Positions 33,734 through 41,627 of a stretch of DNA of 64,000 nt are shown here, piece by piece. Under the pieces are notes generated by a model. It saw only the letters and a program-made list of their open reading frames with translations. It did no database searches and was not told where the DNA came from. Position 1 is the stretch's first letter, and each line of letters begins with the position of its first letter. The position numbers and the translations under genes were made by a program. Source of the DNA: Bryobacter aggregatus MPL3 (GTDB lineage: Bacteria; Acidobacteriota; Terriglobia; Bryobacterales; Bryobacteraceae); contig NZ_JNIF01000003.1 in NCBI RefSeq assembly GCF_000702445.1, positions 2,418,001 to 2,482,000 on the forward strand, read 5' to 3'.

Positions 33734-36439
33734 TCAGTTCCCCTGCGTCTCCGGCTTGACCGACTTCATGCTGGCCTTGGCGGGAAGCGTTGCTTTGGGG
33801 CCGGAGCTTTTCTCTGCGAAGGTCTTGCGCAGCGTCAGTCCGAAGGTGCGGCGATCGCCCGGGAGGCCAACGTATAAGCCGGAGTTGCCCGGCGCGGCCG
33901 ACATCAGCTCGAAGTAGTTGCTGCCAGTGACATTGCGCGCCCACAACGAGATGGACCATTTTTCCAAAGAGCGGAAGCCGACGCGCGGATTCAGCAGCGC
34001 ATAGCCGTCGGCCACCAGATACTTCGAGTAAGAGGGGCTCGAGGAGTACTTCGAGCGGAAGCTGGCATCGGCGCCGATGAAGAAGTGCCCAGCGCGGCCC
34101 ATCACCGTAGCGGGCTTGGTCCACTCGCCGCCGAAGGATCCAGCCCATTTCGAGATACCGGGCAGAAGGGACCCCGAGATATCTTTGGCCTGCGGGCCAC
34201 CTGTGTCTTCGAGCGGCGGCGGCGCATCGCGGAAGGAGATATAACGGCCATCGGTGAAGGAGGCAGCTGCATAGAGTGACAGGTCTTCACTGAGTTTCGC
34301 CGTCCCATCGAATTCGATACCTCGCACGCGGACCTTCTCCGCATTGGCGAGATAACCACGTAGCACGCCGACTTGTGCATTGACGACCTGCGTCTGGAAG
34401 TCTTTCGTGCCTGTGTTGAAGGCCGCGAAGTTTGCAGTGACTCCGGCAAAGGGCTGTGTCTTGATGCCGATCTCGGCGTTGCGCACGTCTTCTGGCCGAA
34501 CCAGCGCAGCCGAGGTGATCGGAGCGCCGGCCGCGTCAGTCGGGACGCCTCCAAGGTTCAATCCAACAGACTTGAAGCCTGTCGCGTAGGTTGCGTAGGC
34601 GTTGACGCCTTCAGTGAGTTGATAGGCCACGGTCAGTTGTCCCGAGACATTGTTATCGGCAACGTGCGCCTGGTAGGTGAGCGGCGCCAGGACGGAGCGC
34701 TGGAGGGCGATCAGCGCGGGGTCGGTGGTTTGCAGTCCTCCGTAGACTTGCTGGTCGTAGTTCAGATCCTTCTTGTCGTAGTTGAAGCGCAGACCCGGCG
34801 TGAGCCGCCAGCGGCGCGTCAGGTTGATCTCGACTTGCCCGAAGCCGGAGGCGCTAAAGGTATTGAAGTCGAAGTTGATGTTCTGGCCATAGCCGTCGAG
34901 CAAGCCGGGAGTGGCTGCGAGAGCAGATGGGGCCAGAAGGTACCGCGCCGCTGCCGATCCTTGCTCCTGCTTGTGGAAGGGGGATGGCTTCAGATTCTGA
35001 CCGAAGAGAAAGGCTCCGGCGACAAAATTTACCCGGGAATTGATCGTGGCGGCGTAGCGCACTTCCTGTGTCCACTGGTGCTGCTTCGAGGGCGCCGCCG
35101 AGATGGTCGTGATGGGAAGGGCGGTGAAGTCGCGATCGTTCGAAGGCTGCCAGTCCCAATAGCGCCAGGCGGTGATCGCGGTGAGTGTGCCAGGGCCACG
35201 GTTCCAATCGAGAGTGACGGAGGCTCCGCCCATGTCCTGATTGGAGCGCCAGGGCGTATCGGTATCGATCTGACGGTTAAATGCGTTGTAACTTGGCGGG
35301 GTATAGCGGAGGTCGGATGCGATGGAGGCCCATTGACGGTTGAGCGGACGTAAGGTGGGCGCCACGCCCGCGATGACTTGCGCGTAGCCGTTGGGACGCT
35401 GACGCGTGTAGTCGACCGTGGTGAGAATCGAGAGCTTATCGGTCGGGATATACAGCAACTGGCCCCGGAGCCCCTGATTGTTCAGATCATTCACCGGGTC
35501 TTTGGTGCGCGTGTTGAGCAGCATTCCATCTCGCTGCGTCCCGGAGAAGGACAGGCGTCCGGCCAACTTTCTTCCTAAGGGACCGCTGATCGATGCCTTT
35601 GCTTGGATGTAGCCTACGTTACCGAAACTCAGCTCGACATTTGTTTCGGGAGTAAAGGTGGGACGGCGCGTGGTGATGCTGATCGCCCCGGCCGTGGTGT
35701 TCTTGCCGAAAAGAGTGCCTTGTGGGCCGCGAAGAACTTCGATCCGCTCAATGTCGATGAAATCGAGCGTGGCCGCGGCAGGACGCGCGAAGAACACGCC
35801 GTCGACATAAAAGCCGACACCGGGCTCGATGCCGTCATTGGTCAGGCCGAAGGGAGAACCCAGACCGCGGATGTTGATGGCCGAGTTTCGCGGGTTTGAC
35901 GAATAGAACTGGAGCGACGGCACCATTTCCTTGAGGCGAACGACGTTGAAGGCCCCGCTTTGCTCGATGGCCTGTCCGCTGAGAACGCTTAAGGCAATCG
36001 GGACGCTCTGCGCCGACTCTTCGACACGGCGCGCCGTCACCGTAATTTCCTGGGAGAGTGGCTCGAGAATTTGGCTTTCAGCGGATTGCGGGGATGGCTT
36101 GGCGACGGGAGTCGCGGCCGGGGCGGCGAGCACCAAGGCGCCGACATCGATCACTTGGCCGGGTTGGACGATCTCGAGATTGAAGTCGAGCCGGGCTCCC
36201 GGACCTTCTGTTTGCACTCGATAGTGGCCGGGAGCCAAGCCCTCGATCCGGAAGAGCCCGGTGTCACTCGTGTTGGCGGCAGAGCGGATTCCGGAATCCT
36301 GATGGATGATCGCCACGGCTAACCCGCCGATTGGCGCCCCGCTCGGATTCTTAATGGTTCCCGTGACGGTTGCGCGATCGGCCTGCGCCAACGCGACCAC
36401 GGAGAGTATCGAAAACAAAATTGATAATGCGACCTTCAT
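33734..36439 (-). CDS. TonB-dependent outer membrane receptor with N-terminal regulatory domain
   Basis: The 901-residue receptor has a signal peptide (MKVALSILFSILSVVALAQA), a CarboxypepD_reg-like domain (residues 22-105; ATVTGTIKNPSGAPIGGLAV), a plug domain (about 125-250; EITVTARRVEESAQSVPIAL, IERIEVLRGPQGTLFGKNTT) and a 22-strand barrel. Import of iron complexes or another scarce nutrient is expected; the substrate cannot be read. The ATG at 36439 follows AAGGAGCTTG. The last barrel strand (FGLTLRKTF) is followed by an unusual 26-residue Lys/Pro/Ala-rich extension. The gene sits alone between dcd and a dcd remnant, as if inserted there. Confidence 0.93.
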   Translation of the reverse strand: MKVALSILFSILSVVALAQADRATVTGTIKNPSGAPIGGLAVAIIHQDSGIRSAANTSDTGLFRIEGLAPGHYRVQTEGPGARLDFNLEIVQPGQVIDVGALVLAAPAATPVAKPSPQSAESQILEPLSQEITVTARRVEESAQSVPIALSVLSGQAIEQSGAFNVVRLKEMVPSLQFYSSNPRNSAINIRGLGSPFGLTNDGIEPGVGFYVDGVFFARPAAATLDFIDIERIEVLRGPQGTLFGKNTTAGAISITTRRPTFTPETNVELSFGNVGYIQAKASISGPLGRKLAGRLSFSGTQRDGMLLNTRTKDPVNDLNNQGLRGQLLYIPTDKLSILTTVDYTRQRPNGYAQVIAGVAPTLRPLNRQWASIASDLRYTPPSYNAFNRQIDTDTPWRSNQDMGGASVTLDWNRGPGTLTAITAWRYWDWQPSNDRDFTALPITTISAAPSKQHQWTQEVRYAATINSRVNFVAGAFLFGQNLKPSPFHKQEQGSAAARYLLAPSALAATPGLLDGYGQNINFDFNTFSASGFGQVEINLTRRWRLTPGLRFNYDKKDLNYDQQVYGGLQTTDPALIALQRSVLAPLTYQAHVADNNVSGQLTVAYQLTEGVNAYATYATGFKSVGLNLGGVPTDAAGAPITSAALVRPEDVRNAEIGIKTQPFAGVTANFAAFNTGTKDFQTQVVNAQVGVLRGYLANAEKVRVRGIEFDGTAKLSEDLSLYAAASFTDGRYISFRDAPPPLEDTGGPQAKDISGSLLPGISKWAGSFGGEWTKPATVMGRAGHFFIGADASFRSKYSSSPSYSKYLVADGYALLNPRVGFRSLEKWSISLWARNVTGSNYFELMSAAPGNSGLYVGLPGDRRTFGLTLRKTFAEKSSGPKATLPAKASMKSVKPETQGN

Positions 36440-36670
36440 GCAAGCTCCTTGTGTCCGTCCGTCCGGCTCACCCAGGAGGTTTCGCGCAGAGTTCAGAGTC
36501 ATACTATATAAATATGATCGAGTTAATAGACTAATAAATTATACAAGTCTCGTCGTTAGTCGTCAAATGCGAGTCATCGAGTGAAGAAGGAGTTGTATTG
36601 CAAAGAATATTGGAGGATTGGGCAGTGGCCCAATTGCTAGGGAGGATGTTCTTTTCTGTCGATCGGCTAA

Positions 36671-36841
36671 ATGGTGTATTGCCGCAGCGGGCTGTCTGCG
36701 CTGGGTTGGCGTGAGACGGTGGAGCTCGATTTAGCGCTGTGTCCTGGGATGCGGATTCATTCGAAAGGGAGGAGATCAATATACTGGCCAGCAGGTTCGG
36801 CTGGCCAGCATATTGCCGGGGAGTTGAACGCGTCTACTTGA
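36671..36841 (+). pseudogene. Degenerate 3' remnant of a second dcd
   Basis: Read on the plus strand it gives SGLSALGWRETVELDLALCP, then GMRIHS, and later AGSAGQHIAGELN, paralleling TAGLFDPGWSGRATLELSNL, then YPGMRICS and AGQQSPLASKLAGELK of dcd. The final 50 bases, with a doubled CTGGCCAGCA, are the closest. About 40 codons are deleted between the two parts. It overlaps the 3' end of dut by eight bases. Confidence 0.65.
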
Positions 36842-37268
36842 CGCCGCTCGAGCCAAAGCCACCTTCGCCGCGTGTGGAACCGGCGAGATCGGCTTCCTGC
36901 CATTCGATCGCCTCGTAGCGGGCAATGATCATCTGGGCGATGCGGTCGCCGGGGTGGATTTGGAAGGCTTCGGCGCCGAGGTTGTGGAGAATGACCTTGA
37001 TTTCGCCGCGATAGGCCGGGTCGATGGTGCCGGGGGCGTTGGGGATGGTGATTGAGTGCTTGAAGGCGAGGCCGGAACGGGGGCGAATCTGGGCTTCGTA
37101 GCCGGGCGGCAATTCAATCGAAAGACCTGTGGCGACGGCGTAGGTCTGCGAGGGCGCAATGGTGGTGGCCTCGACGCTGCGGAGGTCCATTCCGGCGTCT
37201 TCGAGCGGTCCGTGAGCGTAGGTGGGGAGTTGCGCGTCAGGATGCACGCGCTTGATTTTGATGGTCAT
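36834..37268 (-). CDS. dut: dUTP diphosphatase
   Basis: dUTPase hydrolyses dUTP to dUMP, keeping uracil out of DNA and feeding thymidylate synthesis. All five family motifs are present in the 144-residue protein: DAGMDLRS (residues 23-30), RPRSGLAFKHS, the catalytic NAPGTIDPAYRGEI, RIAQMI and the C-terminal RGEGGFGSSG. It is divergent from the ThyX-like gene with 22 bases between start codons, so the two probably share a promoter region, and together with dcd form a dTMP-synthesis cluster. Confidence 0.96.
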   Translation of the reverse strand: MTIKIKRVHPDAQLPTYAHGPLEDAGMDLRSVEATTIAPSQTYAVATGLSIELPPGYEAQIRPRSGLAFKHSITIPNAPGTIDPAYRGEIKVILHNLGAEAFQIHPGDRIAQMIIARYEAIEWQEADLAGSTRGEGGFGSSGVK

Positions 37269-37290
37269 GGGAAACTCGAAGGATAACCCG

Positions 37291-38715
37291 ATGTCCCGAG
37301 TGATCGCTATGTCCCCGATGCCAGCCGAGAAGAGCGCCTACGCGCTGGCCCGTTACAGCCGCAGTGCCGATTCGATTGTTGAATCGCTGGAGTGGGTGCG
37401 CACCCACAATTCGCAGAAATTTCTCGAGAGTTTTTACTTTCAGTATGGGCATGCCTCGATTGCGGATCTGGGGCATCTGGGGATTTGCTGGGAGGGCGTC
37501 TCCGAACTGGCCGCAACCGAGATCGAAGACGAGCAGCTTTGGGATGGGCAGGCGAAGAGCACGCGCTACCAGGATTTCTCGAAGCTGGGTTTTGTGACCC
37601 CGCCGGACCTTTCCACATCGGATGCCAGGCGCTATCAGGAGGCGGGCCGGGCCCTGCTGGCTGCCTATGAGCAACTGCATGCGCTGAAGTTTGCCGAGTT
37701 GACGGCGAGCCTGCCGCGTCCTGCCGACATGAAGCCCGATGCCTATGAGCGTAATTTGAAGGCTCGGGCCTTTGATGTGGCGCGCTACGTGCTGTTTTTT
37801 GGGATTCCGACGAATGTGGGGCAGGTGACGAGTATTCGAACGCTGGAGAAGCAGATTCGGCGGCTGAAGGCGAGCGAGTTTGCGGAGATCCGCGAGGTGG
37901 CGGGCGAGGCTGCTGCCGCGGTTGCGGCGCCGCCGGGTTGCGTTTGGGATGCGAGTGTGGGGGAGCCTGTCGCGCCGACCTTGGCGAAGTATGTGGATCC
38001 GGAGCAGCATGGTCCGGCGGCACATCGGGATTTGTCGCTTTGGGCGGCGCAGAATTTACCGGCGGCTGCTGTGAGTTCTTGCGATGCTGCTTCGGTGACT
38101 TTAGATTGCCCTCGCACACCGATGGCCGACATTGTCGCCTCGCTGCTGTATCCGGTGACCACGCGGCCTTATCGCGAACTCTATGTGTGGGCTGAAGCTA
38201 CGAGCCAAGCAGTGCGCAACGAGGTGATCGGCGTCGCGCTGGGGTCTCGTGGCCGCTATGACGAGCTGCTGAAGCAGTTCCGGGGCGGCCCGTATGTGTT
38301 CGATATCGTGATGGATATTGGGGCCTATCGCGATCTGCATCGGCACCGGCGCTGTGTGCAGTTGCGGCAGGCTTATACGGGGGAATTGGGGTATTCGGTT
38401 CCGGGGTCCTTCACGGCGGGACCGCTGCGGGATATTTACCGTGCTGCGATGGACGAAGCGCTCCGGGTGTATCGTTCCTTGCCGCAGCCAGCGGCGCAGT
38501 ATTTGCTGCCCTTTGGAGCGCATAGCCGCTTTCTGTTCAAAATGGATTTTGCCGAGGTGGAGTACATTTCGCGGCTGCGCAGTGGGGTGAAGGGGCATTT
38601 CAGCTATCGCGAAATCGCCTGGAAGATGAAGGAAGAACTGGGGCGTGTGGAACCAGATCTGGCCGCGCTGATTGCGGCGACGCCTCCTTGGGAAGAGGAT
38701 CCGCTTACGCGCTGA
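37291..38715 (+). CDS. thyX: Double-length ThyX-like protein (FAD-dependent thymidylate synthase family)
   Basis: ThyX methylates dUMP to dTMP using FAD and methylenetetrahydrofolate. This 474-residue protein holds two ThyX-like modules, about twice the usual length. The first (residues 20-240) has QYGHASIADLGHL, then GQAKSTRYQDF with S90, but lacks the RHR. The second (260-474) has R351-H352-R353 but alanine at the position of the active-site serine of RHR-x7-S. The halves thus complement each other. The ATG at 37291 follows AAGGATAA. Context next to dut and dcd supports a role in dTMP supply. Activity of this divergent form is not certain. Confidence 0.85.
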   Translation: MSRVIAMSPMPAEKSAYALARYSRSADSIVESLEWVRTHNSQKFLESFYFQYGHASIADLGHLGICWEGVSELAATEIEDEQLWDGQAKSTRYQDFSKLGFVTPPDLSTSDARRYQEAGRALLAAYEQLHALKFAELTASLPRPADMKPDAYERNLKARAFDVARYVLFFGIPTNVGQVTSIRTLEKQIRRLKASEFAEIREVAGEAAAAVAAPPGCVWDASVGEPVAPTLAKYVDPEQHGPAAHRDLSLWAAQNLPAAAVSSCDAASVTLDCPRTPMADIVASLLYPVTTRPYRELYVWAEATSQAVRNEVIGVALGSRGRYDELLKQFRGGPYVFDIVMDIGAYRDLHRHRRCVQLRQAYTGELGYSVPGSFTAGPLRDIYRAAMDEALRVYRSLPQPAAQYLLPFGAHSRFLFKMDFAEVEYISRLRSGVKGHFSYREIAWKMKEELGRVEPDLAALIAATPPWEEDPLTR

Positions 38716-39898
38716 GTTTTTGCATCTTGGCGCCAAGGGTAGTGCGCTTGAGCTGGAGTAGTTCGGCGGCCGCACTCTTGTTGCCCTTGGTGCGTTGCAG
38801 TGCTTGCTCGATCATGCCGCGTTCAATGCTCTCGATGATCGCTGTGAAATCAAGGCCATTTTCAGGAATCGTGATCGGCGCGGCATAGTCCATGGGCGCT
38901 TTCGCTCGCATTCGGATGGGGAGCAGGAAATCGCCGGGCAGGAGGTCGAGACGATTGCCGCTGAGCGCAATTGCTCGCTCGATGGTGTTTTCCAATTCGC
39001 GGATATTGCCGGGCCAATGATACTCTTCGAGCCGCAGGAGTGCGGGCAGCGATAGCTTTTTGAGCGGCAGTTTTTCGATAGTGCAAATCTTTTCCACGAA
39101 GTGCCGGGCGAGCATGACGAGGTCGCCTTTCCGCTCGCGGAGTGGGGGGAGATGGAGAGGAACGACGTTGAGACGGAAGTAGAGATCTTCGCGGAAACGG
39201 CCATCTTCGACTTTGCTGAGAAGGTCCACATTGGTAGCGGCGATCACGCGTGCATCAATCGCAATGGTTTCTGTGGCGCCCAGCCGCTGGATCTGCCGCT
39301 CTTGCAGCACCCGGAGCAATTTTGCTTGCAGTTCAAGAGGCATATCGCCAATTTCGTCGAGAAAGATCGTGCCGTGATTTGCCGCTTCAAAGAGCCCGGT
39401 ACGGGCTGACTGAGCGCCAGTGAAGGCTCCTTTGGTGTGTCCGAAGAGTTCGGCCTCGAGTAAGGATTCGGGCAACGCTGTACAGTTGATCGAGACCATT
39501 GGCCCCTTGCGCCCACTGGCTTGGTGCAGTGCCCGGGCGACGACCTCTTTGCCGGTTCCTGTCTCGCCTGTGATGAGGACGGTACTGCGCCGTTCGGCAA
39601 TGAGGGCAATCGCGTCGGCTAGCACCTCGATCGCCGGACACTGGCCGACGATCGCTTGCCGCCAGCGACGCGGTGTTGGCGATCTGTCGATCGCGGCATT
39701 GTCTGTTGGAAGAACGTCGAAAGCGCCAAGGCTGCGGAAGCGGGCTGCCGTGGCGTGTTGGTAGTCGGGGAGCAGGACCAGGATGGGGAGTTGGGTGCGG
39801 GCGGCAAGATCGCGAAGAGTTTGCTCATCGCTGGTTTCAATGACGATGCATTGGAGCGCAGAGGAGGCGGTCGGGGAAGAATGCTCGAGCAATGTCAT
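38705..39898 (-). CDS. Sigma-54-dependent transcriptional activator
   Basis: The 397-residue protein is an NtrC-type activator. Residues 1-75 are a degenerate receiver-like domain without a clear phosphoacceptor aspartate. The AAA+ domain (about 82-315) has the Walker A GETGTGKE, the sigma-54 contact loop GAFTGA, Walker B TIFLDEIGDMP and the arginine finger region. The C-terminal Fis-type helix-turn-helix is NKSAAAELLQLKRTTLGAKM. It would open sigma-54 promoters in response to an unknown signal. It converges on thyX with an 11-base overlap. No partner kinase is visible. Confidence 0.93.
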   Translation of the reverse strand: MTLLEHSSPTASSALQCIVIETSDEQTLRDLAARTQLPILVLLPDYQHATAARFRSLGAFDVLPTDNAAIDRSPTPRRWRQAIVGQCPAIEVLADAIALIAERRSTVLITGETGTGKEVVARALHQASGRKGPMVSINCTALPESLLEAELFGHTKGAFTGAQSARTGLFEAANHGTIFLDEIGDMPLELQAKLLRVLQERQIQRLGATETIAIDARVIAATNVDLLSKVEDGRFREDLYFRLNVVPLHLPPLRERKGDLVMLARHFVEKICTIEKLPLKKLSLPALLRLEEYHWPGNIRELENTIERAIALSGNRLDLLPGDFLLPIRMRAKAPMDYAAPITIPENGLDFTAIIESIERGMIEQALQRTKGNKSAAAELLQLKRTTLGAKMQKLSA

Positions 39899-40038
39899 CC
39901 CCCAGATGATCGAACTGGTGTCTGGAAATCTTTAAGTGAAAAAGTGCTTAGACATCAATGAGATGGGGAGGTAGGCCCATTGGAGAAGGGCTTGCAAACA
40001 AAAATGAATATGATAGATTGAAAGTGCAGACACGCTGA

Positions 40039-40113
40039 GCGGGAGTAATTCAGCGGTAGAATGTCAGCTTCCCAAGCTGAACGTCGCCGGTTCGATCCCG
40101 GTCTCCCGCTCCA
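40039..40113 (+). tRNA. tRNA-Gly (anticodon CCC), element insertion site
   Basis: The cloverleaf is complete: acceptor GCGGGAG/CTCCCGC, anticodon stem TCAGC/GCTGA with loop TTCCCAA, and T arm GGTTCGATCC. CCA is encoded. An integrase gene lies just downstream, so the 3' half of the tRNA is the likely attachment site. Confidence 0.96.
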
Positions 40114-40260
40114 TAGAATCAACGACTTAGGAATACTCCTAGAACCCTTCGTTACTGCGATTACTGCTTTATCTCTTCTGAACGCCTTTTCGGGTCTCTT
40201 TTCCCCTCACTTTGTTTCTGTTTGGAGCGGCTTTGCCTGAATGCCTCGCCCCACGATTGA

Positions 40261-41358
40261 CTACTGGATCGTTGTCTCCAAGTGACGAACTGCTGCCAGC
40301 CGATCCTCGAAGGTGCTGACGGCGTACTCGTTCTCGTTAACATCTACGGTGTTGCCCATCTGTGCCGAACGGGTGTGAGCATCGACTCCGGCTTGCCTTG
40401 AGAGGGTCGCAAAAGTGCGGCGCATCACCTGGAAGTTTGCCCATTCGAGACCGACGGCCTTCAGTTTGGGCCGCATGTTGCGCAGCCAAACGTTGTCTCG
40501 CCAGATTGGTGTGTTGTTCTCCGTCGAGAATAGCCACGCTTGGGAGTTGGCAGTGTCGAGCTTTGTGATCCAAGCTCCTAAAAGGCTTGTAGTCCCTTGG
40601 GACAGGGCAACTTGCCGGTAGGATCGCTTCGTTTTTGGGGTGTCGATCTGGCCTCGGTAAAGTCGCCGTCGAACCCACACACAATTGCTTTCCACATCAC
40701 CTACTTGTAAGGCTAGGATTTCTCCCGGTCGCATTCCTTCCCAAGTTGCGAATCGGGCAATGAGCTTCTCTCGCAAATCCAGCGCGTCGAGCATTCTCGC
40801 CGCCTCCTCAATTTTCAGAACCTTGCGTGGTCGGGCGGGTTGACAGTGACGGGGCGTGTATAGAGCCATCGCTGGATTTCGATCTACGACTCCCTCACTC
40901 ATTCCTAGCGTGAAAATAGAGCGGAGACGAAAGCGGAGATGATCCACCATACTCCTGGTAAGAGTATTCGCTTTCACATCCAGAAGCGTTTGCAGCGATT
41001 CTCGAGTGACTTCGGACATCAGCATAAATCCCAGATCCGGAACAAGATTTGCGGTGAGTCTGTTCTCTTCCGTGACCGCTGTGGATGGTTTCCACTTGCG
41101 GCGGTAGACCGGCAGATAGGTCACTTCGACGAATTGGCCGAAGGTGTAGATCGGTGCTACCGACTGTCCAGCCTGAGAGTTTTGACTGTGAAGAATCTCG
41201 GCCAACTTCGACTCGGCCTCCGATCGACTCACTTTGTTACAGAGTCCAAGTTCCTTGGATCTTGGCTTTCCATCCTCCCTCCATTGGGCATACCAATAAG
41301 TTTTTCCATTCCTTTTGCGCGGCTTCAAACTGCCGCGCTGATACCGCTTTCGACGCAT
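40261..41358 (-). CDS. int: Tyrosine recombinase (integrase)
   Basis: The 365-residue recombinase has an N-terminal basic region (MRRKRYQRGSLKPRKRNGKT, then YWYAQWREDGKPR), a core-binding domain and a catalytic domain with the first arginine in WEGMRPGEILALQ, the second in VMRRTFATLSRQAG, and the nucleophile in NENEYAV. The usual HxxR histidine is Met and the LGH is QMGN, a variant common in related acidobacterial integrases. The ATG at 41358 follows AAAGGAAC; the frame reads further upstream without similarity. Adjacent to tRNA-Gly, it should integrate and excise the element. Confidence 0.93.
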   Translation of the reverse strand: MRRKRYQRGSLKPRKRNGKTYWYAQWREDGKPRSKELGLCNKVSRSEAESKLAEILHSQNSQAGQSVAPIYTFGQFVEVTYLPVYRRKWKPSTAVTEENRLTANLVPDLGFMLMSEVTRESLQTLLDVKANTLTRSMVDHLRFRLRSIFTLGMSEGVVDRNPAMALYTPRHCQPARPRKVLKIEEAARMLDALDLREKLIARFATWEGMRPGEILALQVGDVESNCVWVRRRLYRGQIDTPKTKRSYRQVALSQGTTSLLGAWITKLDTANSQAWLFSTENNTPIWRDNVWLRNMRPKLKAVGLEWANFQVMRRTFATLSRQAGVDAHTRSAQMGNTVDVNENEYAVSTFEDRLAAVRHLETTIQ

Positions 41359-41411
41359 CGATTGTTCCTTTTCTTGCGTCCACAGCGGAACATCCTGACC
41401 TACTTCCGAGA

Positions 41412-41618
41412 CTAACACCGCTCCTTGCTGGCTTCTAACCACTGGTCGAGCCATTCCCTTCGGACTAGTTTTCGCCGCCCCATCGACAGATGGGCTAGGC
41501 GTGGAGTTCCGGGTATTTTTCCGTTGATCACATTTGATACATGTGTCTTCGAACATCGCAGGAGATCTGCCACGTCGCGGATGGTGAGGACCGCCTGAGG
41601 GTCTTGCGCTGGTTGCAT
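41412..41618 (-). CDS. xis: Excisionase-like helix-turn-helix protein
   Basis: This 68-residue protein has the winged helix-turn-helix of the MerR/excisionase type (AVLTIRDVADLLRCSKTHVS, then MGRRKLVRREWLDQWLE). It starts with ATG after GAGGTG and is immediately upstream of the integrase in the same direction. Small proteins of this kind steer the integrase toward excision and often repress it. The role is inferred from position and fold. Confidence 0.85.
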   Translation of the reverse strand: MQPAQDPQAVLTIRDVADLLRCSKTHVSNVINGKIPGTPRLAHLSMGRRKLVRREWLDQWLEASKERC

Positions 41619-41627
41619 TTGGGCACC

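Noticed and set aside
34373-35353. 326-codon plus-strand frame
   Set aside because: Antisense to the TonB receptor barrel; no recognisable domain or start signal.
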